Assembly (NCBI RefSeq): GCF_000275845.1
Contig: NW_006766887.1
Coordinates: forward strand, 340,090 to 404,089
DNA: 64,000 nucleotides
Reading direction: 5' to 3'
Source of the DNA: Dichomitus squalens LYAD-421 SS1
Lineage: Eukaryota > Basidiomycota > Agaricomycetes > Polyporales > Polyporaceae
Positions 20,741 through 32,737 of the stretch are shown here, one piece after another; within the stretch, counting starts at the first letter, position 1; every line of letters begins with the position of its first letter. The notes under the pieces are model-generated. The model did no database searches. It saw nothing but the letters and a program-made list of their open reading frames with translations, and was not told the DNA's origin. The translations under genes were made by a program, and so were the position numbers.

Positions 20741-21902
20741 ATGGCCGGCTACTTCTCCAACCACTCCCAGTCCCGCTTCCTCGCCAACTCGAACACAAAT
20801 TCACAGACGACAACGGCCACGACGGCGCAGGCCACCGCCGCGACCAATACTCCTGGCGCGGCTCGCCCGCGCGTGCCCTCTTCTAAGCACTTCTCAACCT
20901 TCGTTTCCACTTCGTCTGGAGACGAGAAGGTGCAAGGAAAGGATAAATCCACCGGCAACGGTACCTCCAATGGCACCGCATCCGTGCACCCCCTGCGAAA
21001 TACGTATGTTCGTATGCCACTGTCTCCGTGCGTTGCCGGTTTCTGACGACTGCCCCTGCTTGCCTGCTGTTCCCCTTGTTCGCTCGCCTGCGCTCATGTG
21101 CGTTGCAGTTGGGTGTTCTGGTTTCGCCAGCAGCGCGCCCCAGGGAACAAAATCACAAACTATGAAGAGGGCATCAAGAAGATTTCCGCGTTCAGCTCTG
21201 TGATTGCTCACCCATGTCCTGTCACCGTCTCACTTCCTGACCTTGTATCCTATCTCCAGGTGGAGTCTTTCTGGTCCCTCTGGACACATGTCCACCCACC
21301 ATCTTCGCTCCTCCCCACCACCGACTACCTCCTCTTCCACTCAGGCGTGCGCAGACCTGTTTGGGAGGACCCACTGAACCTCTCTGGCGGGAAGTGGATC
21401 ATCCGCCTCCGGAAGGGTGTCGCCGACCGCCTCTGGGAAGACCTCATCCTCGCAGTGATTGGGGACCAGTTTGACGGCGTCGTGGATTCTGCAGAGGCGG
21501 CCGGCTCGCACACGGACGCAAACACGGAGGGTGTGCCTCCGGGCGAGTGGCCCGAGATCTGCGGGTGTACAATTAGCGTGCGGCAAAACGAGGATATCAT
21601 ATCCTTGTGGAACCGACACGACTCGAATGCTAAGTCGAAGGAGAAAATCAAGTGCGTCTCACGCGAGTGCCGTAAAGCTCCGAACCTGAACTGACGAAAT
21701 GCGCGTCTACTTCAGGGAGACGATACGGAGAGTGCTCAACCTCCCTCCGTCGACAATCATGGAGTACAAATCCAACAACGGTGCGGTTGTAATTCCCAGT
21801 ACCTGTGTGCGCTCCTGCTCAACTATTTACATCTGTCCAGACTCGATGCAGGACAAGTCCAGCTTCCGAGTCAACCCATCAGACCGCACACCGCTGTCAT
21901 GA
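20741..21902 (+). CDS. eIF4E-family cap-binding protein (4EHP/class II-like)
   Basis: Five exons: 20741-21003, 21109-21199, 21260-21651, 21716-21780, 21841-21902, giving 290 aa. eIF4E proteins (PF01652) bind the mRNA 5' cap between two Trp residues. Seen here: HPLRNTWVFWFRQQRAPGNK across the first junction, NYEEGIKKISAFSSVESFWS, the cap-binding WED in RRPVWEDPLNLSGGKWIIRL, WEDLILAVIGDQF, then ISVRQNEDIISLWNRHDSNA and IMEYKSNND near the end. WVFWF in place of the class I WTLWF, with RQQRAPG after it, suggests the 4EHP/nCBP type, which can repress translation. The N-terminal 85 residues are Thr/Ala/Ser-rich and disordered. Class assignment is less sure than family. Confidence 0.9.
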
Positions 21903-22766
21903 CCCGACGTGAGGTTTTGCGTGCTCTCGCTACGAACAGTCTTCTCGGCTAGGCCTCTCTGCCTCATGGCCCTGATCGCTTCCGTCATATCGGCGACGCG
22001 ACATATCTTGTAGCTCTATCATTCTATATCTGGAAATCTGGTAATACATACCACTTGGGTCCGGTGCTGGTTTGTTGTACCATCTACTTCATTCTGTGTG
22101 ACATGACTGCTGAGAGGTTCAGCCATTGCCGGCGTTGGTGAGCCATGCGAAGCTGGACTGAGCATCGGCGATGGCAATGACGCAATGCCAGCGCCACAGG
22201 AAAGGTGAGCATTCCAATGGAAAAGTCCGAGAAATTTACTGAGCCAAGCTGTGCATGCAAATATTCTTGACGATCGTCGTATCAAGTTTGGCAATCGACT
22301 GCTGGTTCCTGGATGCATGCTACGGGGCGGCGTAGGCATTTCATCAGTTAGTTGCCGGGCTGCCTGGTAGAGTCTTGTACCAAGGGGAATGCAAAAGGCA
22401 CATGAGTGGCACACAGCCTATGGAATGCAGTAAGTATGCAGGGCAGAAGTCTAATCAGCTCCTGAGCAAGATGTTCATGCATGGAATGCTGACTGGGTAA
22501 GATGAACAATCGGTGCAGAGGTTGTCGCTTGGCCTGATGAACTTGCAGCTAGATAGAGCCGAGTAAGCGAACAATGGTGGGCCACGCATGGTGCTTTGGC
22601 CCTCCAAAGCCACACGGGCGCTTGTGTCTGCTCTTTACCACAAACGTCCCCGACCGCAGGACAACCACCGCTTCCCAGACGTGTTTGCCCCATCTCACTC
22701 AGACCACATCATCTCTATCCCTGCGACACCTCCGTAGCCCGCTTTTTGCCGACGATTACGACCGAC
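21903..22766. other. Intergenic stretch of about 0.86 kb
   Basis: 3' flank of the eIF4E-family gene and leader of the next gene. No supported gene. Confidence 0.4.
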
Positions 22767-23687
22767 ATGACCATCCAAGTCTCGACCACTCCGGGCAGCC
22801 TAGCCACCGAGCAGCTGCGCGACTTCTTCGACCGTCTCGCCGCAGGAGACTACCACAGCCTCGCCAAAGAGCTCCATATTACTGGCAGACCCATTCAACA
22901 ACCGGCCGCCGTCCTCAACAACTCCCACCGCGACACGGACAGCGGTGGTTCGGTCGACACCCCCGACCCGAACGCGTCCATACAGTCCATCGACTCTGTC
23001 GACTCGTTCAAATTCAAACCAACAGCCGATGGCCTCCACCGCGCCGTCTCGCTCATCCGCGGAGACGCACCTCAACAGGGTGCGGCGACCCCCGAAGAGG
23101 AGGACGAGGCGTTCGAATTCACATTCCGGCTCATGCTCCACAAGCTGTACTCTATCAAGGACTTCGCGAAGATGGTCGACGACGTCGTGCGCTCCTCACG
23201 CGAGAACTACCAGCCGCTCTCTCCTGCGCTCCTCTCCCGCGGCAGCGGTAGGCGGCCGTCGGTGTCGTTCGCCTTTGCGTGCGGCGAGGACGCATACGGG
23301 GATGGGGACTCGTTCGCAATTCTAGGATCGCCAGCGTCTCCGTCCGAGGCGAGCTCGATATTCCCGTCGTCGGATTCTTCGTGGACGCTCGATCGTGTCT
23401 CGAGCCCGCCGTTCGAGGACGAGTCCGATGCTCGGGCTGTTAAGAAGAGGATCGTCGGCAGGAAGCTCTCGGTGGTTGACGGCTCCATGGACGAAGAGAA
23501 CCACGGGCCGGCGTGGGTGTACGACTCCGCAGTTGCATCCGTCGACTCGCCTGTGCCCCGTTACGAGTCGTCCTTCTCGCGCGGGAGGGAATCTCCGTCT
23601 GGCCTCGACTATCCGGAAACCGTCGACGGAATGGGGTATGGTTCGCGCAAGCGGCGGTTCTCATTCCTTGCCGCGCGGGCATTGTAA
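22767..23687 (+). CDS. Unrecognised fungal protein of 306 aa
   Basis: Single-exon frame starting at ATG 22767, chosen over the longer frame because upstream codons read as pyrimidine-rich leader. I do not recognise the family. A compact N-terminal segment (TEQLRDFFDRLAAGDYHSLA, LHRAVSLIRGD) and a helical segment at about residues 115-150 (FEFTFRLMLHKLYSIKDFAK, MVDDVVRSSRENY) look ordered. The remaining half is Ser/Asp/Pro-rich and ends RKRRFSFLAARAL, a basic C terminus. No transmembrane segment or signal peptide. GC-rich codon use like its neigh­bours supports it as a real gene. Confidence 0.6.
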   Translation: MTIQVSTTPGSLATEQLRDFFDRLAAGDYHSLAKELHITGRPIQQPAAVLNNSHRDTDSGGSVDTPDPNASIQSIDSVDSFKFKPTADGLHRAVSLIRGDAPQQGAATPEEEDEAFEFTFRLMLHKLYSIKDFAKMVDDVVRSSRENYQPLSPALLSRGSGRRPSVSFAFACGEDAYGDGDSFAILGSPASPSEASSIFPSSDSSWTLDRVSSPPFEDESDARAVKKRIVGRKLSVVDGSMDEENHGPAWVYDSAVASVDSPVPRYESSFSRGRESPSGLDYPETVDGMGYGSRKRRFSFLAARAL

Positions 23688-24389
23688 CCAGGATGGTGCA
23701 CAGTGCAGCAGATTCGAAGGCTCTAGGAGAATGCTAATGCTGCTCTGTATAGACGCCTTAGTGCAGCTGGTCTTCCAGACTGCCATGCCGCCTCAACTGC
23801 AAGGCTGCATGCCGCGTGTCACACTACTCGGTCGAATTCTCCGACTACTACCTGTGTAAACGTTACCACTCACCTACCACTACGACAACGCTGCATCAGT
23901 CCTGGTGTTGTAATCATTGTCCGCCTATTGCATTCCCATAACACTATCTGTCGAGTTTGTAGCTTGTGTTCCCAATCTTCCACTGTTGTTTCGTTCCCGT
24001 ATCTTCCCTCACCCCTGCAACATATACTTAGCACCTATGCTGACAAGTGCTTTACGTGATTGTACGCCCATGTAGAAACCGCCCGCTGTCGACAACGTTG
24101 CATACATTTCTCCGATGATGAGAGCCAACTACAATTCCTATAATCCTGCAGGACATCCTCAAGGGTGTCTTCCTTGGCACATTACTTCCGCCCAAGCAAC
24201 TCCTTTGACTCGGCGGAGTTCAGTACCTTCTGATGAGCCGCATCAGGGCCGTAGGACTCAACAAGAGGTTGGGTCTTGCCCCGAAAAGCTTGTGTGCTGT
24301 ACTATGACTACTGCGCATGTGATTCAGCCCCTCCGTTGCTGACGCCCCTGACACCCGATGTACTCACTGAAGTCTTCTCATCTGAATTG
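23688..24389. other. Intergenic stretch of about 0.7 kb
   Basis: Nothing supported on either strand. Confidence 0.4.
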
Positions 24390-25290
24390 GCCGGCTGCAA
24401 GGATGAACCTCTGCCCGGCCGCGGCGGGCTTGGTGATGGCGAGTAGGATTGCCTTGGTGAGGTCTTGCCCATCCACATAAGATTCGCTGTGTGGGCAGGC
24501 TATCATCGATTCTTGAAACAGTCGGAAGGGGGGAAAGGGGGGTGACTCACTCGGAGGGGCAGAAATCGCCTTTGATAATAGCGTTGTACAGGAACGAATT
24601 CCAATGGTCCAGGTGGTTGGCTTTGCCGTCAAACTCGTGGAGGGCAGGCTCCAACACCCAAGGCGGGCAGAGGGAGACGAAATCACATTCGATTGAGCTC
24701 TTCTCCTTCTGCTCGCGGTGGAAGGTCCACGTGCTCTGCCCAGCGAGGGTCTTGCTGGCGAAGTACTTGGGCTCTCACATTAGCAGCACGACCTCCCTTC
24801 TTCATAGCCTCCACTTCCAGTTCCAGCCAGAATCGTCCCAGACGTTGGGCTTGACGGAGGTGGTCACGTAGACGGCAGTGGCAGAGAAGTAGGAGACGCG
24901 CTTCACAGAGGGGGCCTGTACGGCAGAGTTGAGGATACCGAGAGTGCTGTTGACGGCGAGAACGATCAATACGTCTAGGTGATATGTACTGAAATACATG
25001 GGGGATGTGATGAGGACCACCACACTCACGCCGAAGAGGGTTTCGTCGAAGGCTCCTTCTCAAATTCGAGCGTCCTGAGCCGCCTCACAATGCGAGGAAA
25101 AGAGCAGGTTACCACTCAAGCAGGTCGCCAAACGCGTCGAACTGCTTCCCAATGTACTACGTGGCCTTGCCCTCGTTGCTAATGGAGCTCGGACAGAGAA
25201 GCTCACCTCGACGAAAATCTTCAATGCCTTTGTACCAATGAACCCGTTTGTTCCGGTGATGAGGGCTGTTCTGACGGAGATTGCTGGCAT
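24390..25290 (-). pseudogene. Decayed NAD(P)-dependent SDR (GRE2-like) gene
   Basis: Begins at ATG 25290 with MPAISVRTALITGTNGFIGT, the nucleotide-binding TGTNGFIG motif intact. It then meets disruptions: after KIFVE the frame breaks, and later pieces lie in changing frames. Recognisable in order are VNSTLGILNSAVQAPSVKRV, KYFASKTLA (YxxxK retained), FVSLCPPWVLEPALHEFDGK and AILLAITKPAAAGQRFILAA. Each has a direct counterpart in the intact gene at 41356-42574 (NGTLGVLRSAAKVHSVQRV, KYRASKTLA, LVSLCPPWVFGPVIHKHEGG, AILLAVTKPAAGGERFIVAA). At least two frameshifts and several stops make it a pseudogene. Confidence 0.8.
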
Positions 25291-26441
25291 GTCGAACGTG
25301 ATGGAGAGACCGTCCCGGTAGCGGTTCAAGTTCGGTGGTTGTGTATGCCATGTATACTTTGAGATGGCGTCCTATATACCTCCTAAAGATAGGAGCGTCA
25401 TACTTGCGCTCCGCGTCGAGCGCCTGATTCTCGAGACGAAACATTCCAAGAGGGACCTTGTGAGCATTGCGAAGCCCTCCCGCTCAGGCAGCGTCTCGGG
25501 GAGCTGACTAGGTTGACCGGCGTTGGTCCTTAATTGATACAACAAGATTTCCGTGGTCTTTTGCGGCGACTGACTTCAAGATTAGTCACAGTGGGGGAAT
25601 GATCAGAGAAATATCGAGGCAAAAGTCATGGGAATGACTTACATGGGTTGGATGGCTTGAAGGTGTGTTAATGATTCAAGGGCCAGGATATATCCTCGCA
25701 AACCTCATCCACGCCTAGTATGCGTACCTGAACATCCTCGACCGTGTCAGCTTCGCGTAAGACGGTGTAGAAGCACGACATGGTTTCCGGGTCCTCTGCG
25801 TTCGACGTAGAGTTTAATTGGCAACTACGGTGGGGAAGGGCAGGAGACCGAGCTAAACACCAGCGGCAATTGCAAGAAGCCACAAATCCACCGCAGGCTG
25901 AAACAGTATGCATTAGCACAGCATCATAAACGCCCATGTCTCCAACAATTTTCATCTTCTCCTTCTCTACCTGTACCGTGGTAAGATCCTTTTCGCGTCG
26001 CTCAAAACGAGTAGACATATGGACACGCGACCCTCATATATTCCTGGCTTTTTCAGGCGTACGGGGCCGCCGAAAATGTCGTATCTCCATGGTATCCTCG
26101 TCGCTTCCTTTGCTAGCACTAATCAAGATGTCGATAACAATATCGGTAGGCCTCCTTCCTTCCTTGGGTTTCTCCTGCATCACAATAAACAGCTTTGCAG
26201 CGATGCATGCATGCGCAATGCACGGCGACCTACGCAACTTAAGGACGCCCCGATTGTTATGATCGTTGCTTTCAATCGAGTCAGACGCAATACGCCCTCG
26301 TGTTCGCTCAGAGCCCGACTGTCTTAAAGAGCCTCTTTCCCCTCAATTGCTATACCACCTCTGGGAAGCCCATTCTGGTTGTGGGGAGTATTGAACTCAT
26401 ACCGCGCACACCTTAAGCATTGATTGTTCGTGAACAACAAC
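25291..26441. other. Gene-poor stretch of about 1.15 kb
   Basis: A 116-codon minus-strand frame (26018-25668) includes MKIVGDMGVYDAVLMHTVSA and FYTVLREADTVEDVQVRILG. Another (26237-26034) includes RRPTDIVIDILISASKGSDE. They may be parts of a small spliced or decayed gene, but I recognise neither and cannot join them. Confidence 0.3.
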
Positions 26442-28311
26442 ATGGATGCGTCGTTGTACGTTCCAAAGACTCTATCATCTGCAACTCACGTAATGACTCC
26501 TCTGTACAGCGTACATGTTCTCGCCGAATGGAATCCGGCTTTGGGGCCGCCCAGCCTGCTTCGAGAGCCACAAACCGACTGGTTTGACCTCAAGCCCAGT
26601 CGCCGTAGGACACCATCCATATGCTTCGACGTTCTCGTCATGCTCTTTGACCTGCTCCACACGCGCCCGGACGTCTTCGCCCTTATGTGCACTTGCAAGA
26701 CCCTATACGCCGCGGGGGCACGCCGCCTGCTCCAGTTTGAAGTGCTCATCAAGAGCGATCGCGCGCTGGTGTCTTTCGGGCACTTCATGCTCGACGGAAT
26801 CTTGGGCCGCGCACCCCTCCAAAGCTTGCGGAGACTCGAACTTGAGATCTGCCTGCTCCTCCGGAAGGACGATCCAGACGAGAGCTCCAGCGAGTCGGAG
26901 TCGTCGCTCCTGGACGCGCAGCCAGACCTCGAGTATGAAGCGGATGCGCAGCTGTATGAGGAGTATCTCAAAGAGCGACTCCAAGGGATGCCATTCCTCG
27001 TCGAAATCTTGCGCGGCGCCCCGCTGCTCAAGGTCCTGTCGATTTTCGAGGCCGAAGAGCTCCTGGAGCGGGGCGAGGGCATGGAGCTGGCCAGCGCCAT
27101 CGCCGGACTCCAGACGCTCCGTAGCCTGCGCATACACTCCTTCGGCCTCCGCAGCCTCGCGCTGCTCCAGCGGATCCGTGCGCCGCTCGTGGAGGTCGAC
27201 ATCGACTACTGGTTTCCGTGCAGCCACTACTTCCGTCCAGACACCATCGAGCTGCTGGCCCCGTTCTGCGACACGCTCGCGGTGGTCACCCTCTGGTGGA
27301 CCGAGTTCGCCGCAGAGCCCGTCAAGCGGGATTTGCGAACGACCCCGCAGTTCCCCCGGGTCCGCTCGCTGGTCGTGCGGGGGTTCCACGCGGGATGCGA
27401 CATCGCGCTCCTCATGCACCTCTTCCCCAACCTCGAACACCTCGAGATGACGGATCTGGAGGACTGGCCGGCGATGGACCTGCAGGAGGTGCACGACACG
27501 AACATGGACGTCCCCGCGGAGCACGTCTGGAATCTGCTGCAGCACGTCTGCGGAGACCTCACCGCCCTGCACGTGCTCGGACTCAACAAGCACGTGGAGC
27601 GGGTCGACGTTGCGGACGTGCACCTGCTGCTCTGGGCTGCGTACCACCTCGACGAAGTGCTCGACGGGCTCCGGCCCTCCAAGCTGCTCATGCGCGTCGG
27701 GTACAGCCTCGGCCCGTACGAAGACGTGGAGCACGATGCCGAGCAGTTCTCGGAGCTCTTTTACTGGGAAGATCACGTGAAGGAGGGCTTGACACACCTC
27801 GCTCTGGACGTTAGGGATCGCTTTGCGCGGGAGCTCGGGGTCGACTTTGTGGTGCGCGCGTTTATGCTGATCCGTGTGGTGTTCGGTGCGGGGGATATCA
27901 CTGACTTTGGCCCACCAGACGATCATCCTGGGGTTGCTACAATCATTGCCCGCGCTGGAGTTCTTCATCCTCCGCGTGCGGCCCAACGCGCTCGCAGGCA
28001 GCCCAGAAGAAGACAAGCGGGCAGAGGCGCAGCAGGAACAGGGCAACGGCTCGGCGCTTGTGCAGGACTGGGACGCGTGTTTGCGCGAATTCGCAGCCTC
28101 GTGCGGCCCGCTGGAGTTCATCGCACTCGATGTTGTGGGAAGGGATCCGAGATACGCGCGGGCGGTGGAAAACGAGGAGGGATTCACTTTGGAGTATCTC
28201 GACCCGGAGGAGGGGGCCGCGATCATTGAGGAGGAGGATATGCAGTGGTGTCGCCGCGTGCCTTTCCCCCATCCAGCGCGACCTCGCTGGGGTCTTCAGG
28301 CTGGCGAATGA
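26442..28311 (+). CDS. F-box/LRR-like protein, large form
   Basis: Two exons, 26442-27851 and 27919-28311, joined by a 67-nt intron (gtgcgc...ccag) at a codon boundary, giving 600 aa. The N-terminal segment ICFDVLVMLFDLLHTRPDVF followed by ALMCTCKTLYAAGARRLLQF has the F-box layout. Leucine-rich strands follow: SLRRLELEICLLL, LRSLRIHSFGLRSLALLQRI, DTLAVVTLWWTEF, RVRSLVVRGFHAG, LFPNLEHLEMTDL and LTALHVLGLNKH. The C terminus is acidic. It is the intact counterpart of the broken gene at 43330-45440. A 507-codon antisense frame lies across it and is treated as a codon-bias shadow. Presumed SCF substrate receptor; target unknown. Confidence 0.7.
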
Positions 28312-29524
28312 CTGACGGGCGTGCTTGTGGCACCGTATGGCGAGTTTCATTCTGTTGACGTTAGTACAGATTGTCGTCTGAGACACCGTATACAGCGAAC
28401 GGCCGTCGCAGGCTTCCTTAGCATCTATCATGTGATGCTCGTACTGATTTCCTCAACCTACTAAAGGGGGCGTCGCATTCTCAGTGTAGCGAGTGACCGT
28501 TTGCGAATATACGGTTGATGCAGAAGCCATGTGGATACCTTCAGGTACGACAATCTTGCATGCGTGCCCTCTGCACGTTCTGTATCGCTGTTGTGTCTCG
28601 CTTTGGTCGTGGGGTCCTGTTCGATGGCGTCCATACAACCGTCTTAAGTGACGTCCGTAGCTGTCGGGAAGAATATCAAGGGACATATCGCTCATCCATT
28701 CACCGGACCGACGGGCAGACGCGGACGTGTTCCATACGATGCAGGAGACCCGGAAACCGAGATTGAAATTGTCTGCGATGTGGGGCCCCAGATCGGGGAG
28801 ACGGCTTACTGAGTAAACGGTGTTCCGACCGGCTTCCCTCCAATGGCCCCGCCGCGATGCTTGTTCAACCACAGTCACCGTAGGTTTGTTGTACACTGGC
28901 ATTGCTTGAACCCAGATGTGTTCAGGCATCCGCGCCGGCCTATGACAACGGTCGCGATCTCGATATGGGGCCCGTCGTGGTCAATACTGTAGGCTATGAC
29001 ATGCAATGTTTGTTGCTCGACTGGTCCCGCCCACTGCGCAGACAAAAGCAGACGAGCTAAAGTGGCTGGAGCGGTTCCGGACTGTGTCGACGAGGGGCTG
29101 TGCACGACCCCTATCGCCCGGAAGACGCTCTCGTTAGGCTCGTGTTGAGCGGTGTATCACGTCGAACGACGATGACAGAACACACATGCTATGTCAGGGC
29201 GAAGAACGGACAAGAGTAGGATCTGGTGCGCATCATGCATGGCCTGACAGCCGGAAGGGGCGTGGAGCGGCAGCGGTGAGCGCGGCTGGCATCTGGGCGG
29301 TCTTCAGAGCGGAAGCCGTCATCTCTTAGTGCTCGCCCGATGGACTCTGCGAAATCGTGCGTCCAGATCGCCCCCGGCGTGGCTGCCACGCCGGGCGCGC
29401 GCGGAAGTCATTCAGGGAACGAGGGTCTGCTCGGGAGCATGTATAAAATGCTGCATACCTCCTGTCGTGCGGCCCCTTGAACGACACAACCCGCCTCAAA
29501 CATCAAGTATTCAACGCGTTCACT
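28312..29524. other. Gene-poor stretch of about 1.2 kb
   Basis: On the minus strand near 29060-28920 a frame reads QWAGPVEQQTLHVIAYSIDH then DGPHIEIATVVIGRRGCLNT. It looks protein-like but I do not recognise it and no complete gene can be built. The rest shows nothing. Confidence 0.3.
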
Positions 29525-32476
29525 ATGCCTTCGTTCCACATTCGCTCTCGCTCCCATCCCCCTGTTTCCCCCGAGCCCGTACGACCCGCGACGCCGCAGA
29601 GCACTGCGTCGAGGCCCAGTCCGCCGTCGTCGCCCGAACACGAGATGCACCTCAAGGGTGTGAAGCGCATTGTGAGCGGCCTCAAGCGACGGATCAGCTC
29701 GATTTCCCTTCGCGGACATCGCCACCATGACCACGACCAAAGCGCCGAAGACGCTCGCCCCTCTTCCCTTCTCCTCGACATCATCCCGGGAGACCACCCC
29801 CCTCCCACCACTCTTCCCATCACTCCTCGCTCCGAGCCTAGTATCTACACTCTCGACACGGGTGCTCCAAGGAAAGCCTTCGAGCAACCCAGTGAAGCAG
29901 AGGACAGCAGCTCCGAGTTGCACTCGCGTTCCACCTCGGACGCTACCACCTCATCTGCCGCGTCTTTCCACGAGGCGCACTCGGAAGCACACCCGCTAGA
30001 GACAGGTTCGTCGCCATCGTCACCCAAGCAACCTCATCTTGCCCTCGCACCTGAGGAGCCGGCGGAGCAGCCTGTGGAGGAGCTCGTCGAGGAGAAACAG
30101 TCGAGGTCTAACGACTTGTCTGCTCGCTTCTCCCCTTTCGAGTCGCTTACTGCGCCGATCGAATCTCTTTCACTCAAAGAGGAGGAATCTATCTCGTCAG
30201 AACGTTCGCGCAAATACTCCCTTCCCGCTTTTGAGTCGCTCAGCGCGCCGATTGAGACCCTTGTTCTCTCCGAGGACGAGGTCGGTCCTGCCCTTCAGGC
30301 AAAGGATACATTGAGCGAAGCGTTGGGGATTCCTCTGCCGGCATCGCCAGTTATCGAGCCCTGGGAGATTGCCCTCCCAGAGTCGCCTGTCATTCAGCCT
30401 TGGGAGATTGCTCTGCCAGAGTCTCCTGTTATTCAGGCCTGGGAGATAGCCCTGCCGCAGTCATATCTTGATCTTGAACCCCCTCCCCCTCTCGTCATGG
30501 ACCCTCTCGGAGTCTCCCAACCAGCATCGCCAGAGGCGCGTGAGGACGTGCCCGCTGTATCGGTGGAACACGTCGCTCTTGTCGAGGAGCCCATGACCTC
30601 CACCCTTGACTCAGAGCTCTCTTCTTCTATGGAGGTGAAACGGGACACCCCCCTCCGTATCCCCACCTGCACCCGTAGGCGAGCCCGAAGTCCCCAATCC
30701 CTTCATCGAGGATCCCGACGCGAGCTCTTCCGATGACGAGACGTCGGATGCCCCACAGGGGCCTGCACAAGGCCTGGCCGAGCAGTTTGCTGCGTCGGAG
30801 ATCGAGCTCGCACTACCAGTGACCCCCCGGACTCCCGTCGTTCCCGACCTCAACAAGTCAGTGCCTCCGACTCCGGCACTGCCCAGTGACGACGAAGACG
30901 AGGAGGAGATTCCTGAGCTGTACTTGCCCAGCCTCACGCTGCCGACGATGTTCTTGCCGATTCCGAATGTACGCGCTCATCTCTTCTCCTCGCTGACGTG
31001 GTGGTATTCGAAGTTTGATTAATTATCCTATCTATTCGCGACGTTGTTGTATCATTAGACCGACCCTCTGAGTACGCTGTTGACAAAATATATACCGCCT
31101 GACAAACGACCACCGCGAGACTTGACGGGTGACTATGTGCGTTCTGGGGGCGAGATTCATCCGCTGGTTGTGAGTGCGAAGTGTCCCGCTACGTGAGAGA
31201 CTCGAGTTGACAGTCTGTCCAGATGACGAACAGTTGGAGGGCAATTGCAAGGCAGGCCCGGGACCGCATAGTCGAGGCCGATCCCGAAGAAGTCTCGTAC
31301 ATCCTCTCCGTGAGTAGTCGCACGACCACCCCGCTCCAAGGTTAACCAAACCTGAACCACTCATTATCCCGACTCTGCCCCCCGCTGGTGTCGCGCAGCT
31401 TTGGTACCTCCGCCTCTCCTCGCTCGCGCGCATGCGCCTCTTCAACCAGACCTCGGCCGAGTGCACGAACCTCTTCACCGTGCTGCACGCGATCGAGCCC
31501 CCCGACGCGCGCGCGTTCCTCTTCGACCGCGTGCTCCCCTTCGAGCTCGACGTCCTCTACGCGAAGCTCAAGTATTGGGCCGGCGACCACATGGGCTACC
31601 TCGACGCGCTCGCCGCGCTGCTGCAGCGCTGCAAGCGCAAGGCGCGTGCGGCCCGCGCGGACGCGGCGACCGCCGCGATGTGGACCGAGCGCGGGGCGCG
31701 GGTGTGCCTGATCATCGCGTCGCAGCTCGTCGAGATGAAGGTCCGTCTCTCTGTCTCTGTCTCTGTCGTGCTTCCGCTGGCTTATGGACAGCGCGGCTGA
31801 TGTGGATGGGGCTTTGGGTGCGTGCTAGGACTTCGCCGCGGCCGCGAGGATCCTGGAGCCGCTCTGCGTCCAGAAGGACGGCCTGACGTCGCCCGCGCTG
31901 CGCTCGGCCGTCGCGCGCGTGTACCTCCAGGGCGGGCATATCTCGATGGCCGCTCAGCACCTCGCGGCGGTCGCGGAGGACCCGACGGCGGACCCCGCGC
32001 AGAAGGCGATGAACGCCGCGCTGTTCGCGTCCGCCGAGGGCGACTGGGCGCGCGCGGAGGCGGAGCTGCGAGGCATCCTCGCGGCCGACCCGGAGAACTT
32101 CGTCGCGGTCAACAATCTCGCGGTCGCCTTGCTGAACCAGGGCAAGCTGAAGGAGGTATGTTTTGTCGGGCGCAGGACGGAAGACTTAGGCACGCATGTT
32201 CACGACGCATCGCAGGGGATCGAGGCGCTGGAGGCGGCGCTTCGCGCGTCGCCTGCGACGATCGTTACGGCGGAGCCGTTCCTGTTCAACCTCTGTAAGT
32301 CGACGTCGTCCCCGTCTGCGCTGCCTTCTGTCTCATGACTGTCGCCTCTCACAGCTACTCTGTACGAGCTGCGTTCCGCTGCCGGAGCGGACAAGAAGCG
32401 CGACCTCCTCATCGAAGTGGCCAAGTGGGCTGGGGACGGTCTTCGCACCACTTGTTTGAAGATGCCCACCAATTGA
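29525..32476 (+). CDS. TRAPPC12: TRAPP complex subunit 12 (TRAPPC12) with long disordered N terminus
   Basis: Eight exons; 29525-30634, 30684-30968, 31059-31169, 31223-31309, 31399-31740, 31829-32155, 32216-32294, 32355-32476 give 820 aa. TRAPPC12 belongs to the TRAPP tether that activates Rab GTPases in ER-Golgi traffic. Support comes from TDPLSTLLTKYIPPDKRPPR, MTNSWRAIARQARDRIVEAD, YLRLSSLARMRLFNQTSAEC, LFDRVLPFELDVLYAKLKYW, then TPR helices QKAMNAALFASAEGDWARAE and NNLAVALLNQGKLKEGIEAL, and FNLSTLYELRSA. The first 430 residues are acidic, Ser/Pro-rich and repetitive. The first intron is ambiguous: instead of 30635-30683 (acceptor gcgag), a better-looking pair is gtgagg at 30540 with gtag ending at 30678, giving 790 aa. 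Convergent with the Kar9-like gene, 261 bp between stops. Confidence 0.87.
30340..30459 (+). repeat. Three 39-bp in-frame repeats in TRAPPC12
   Basis: Three imperfect 13-residue units of the form SPVIxPWEIALPE in a row. Synonymous differences between units show the repeat is not very recent. Confidence 0.85.
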
Positions 32477-32737
32477 TCCGGCATGACATATTCTGCCACA
32501 CGGCGCACACAATGAAGAGCACACCACACGTGGGACAGTATAGCGCGAGGCATGTTGCATAACGAACGTGATAGGGTGAACATACGCCAAGGTATTACAC
32601 GGTGCGAAACCGTGGAAGAGTAATTTCACTGATTATCGTCCTTCCGTCCATCTCATCCAAGACTTGCAGCTTCACCTCCCTGCACCTCCTCATTCCAGAT
32701 CCCTTCCGACAACAAGAAACACACGCAACACTTCCCT
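32477..32737. other. Convergent 3' spacer
   Basis: 261 bp between the stop codons of TRAPPC12 and the Kar9-like gene; must contain both polyadenylation regions. Confidence 0.5.

Noticed and set aside
24836..24850. CCAGACGTT match to the Mutator-like hairpin stem
   Set aside because: It lies within the decayed SDR coding sequence with no partner arm or flanking terminus; chance match.
26703..28226. 507-codon antisense open frame across the F-box/LRR gene
   Set aside because: It mirrors the GC-rich third-position bias of the sense gene; its Val/Glu/His-rich text has no domain pattern, while the sense strand has clear LRR periodicity.
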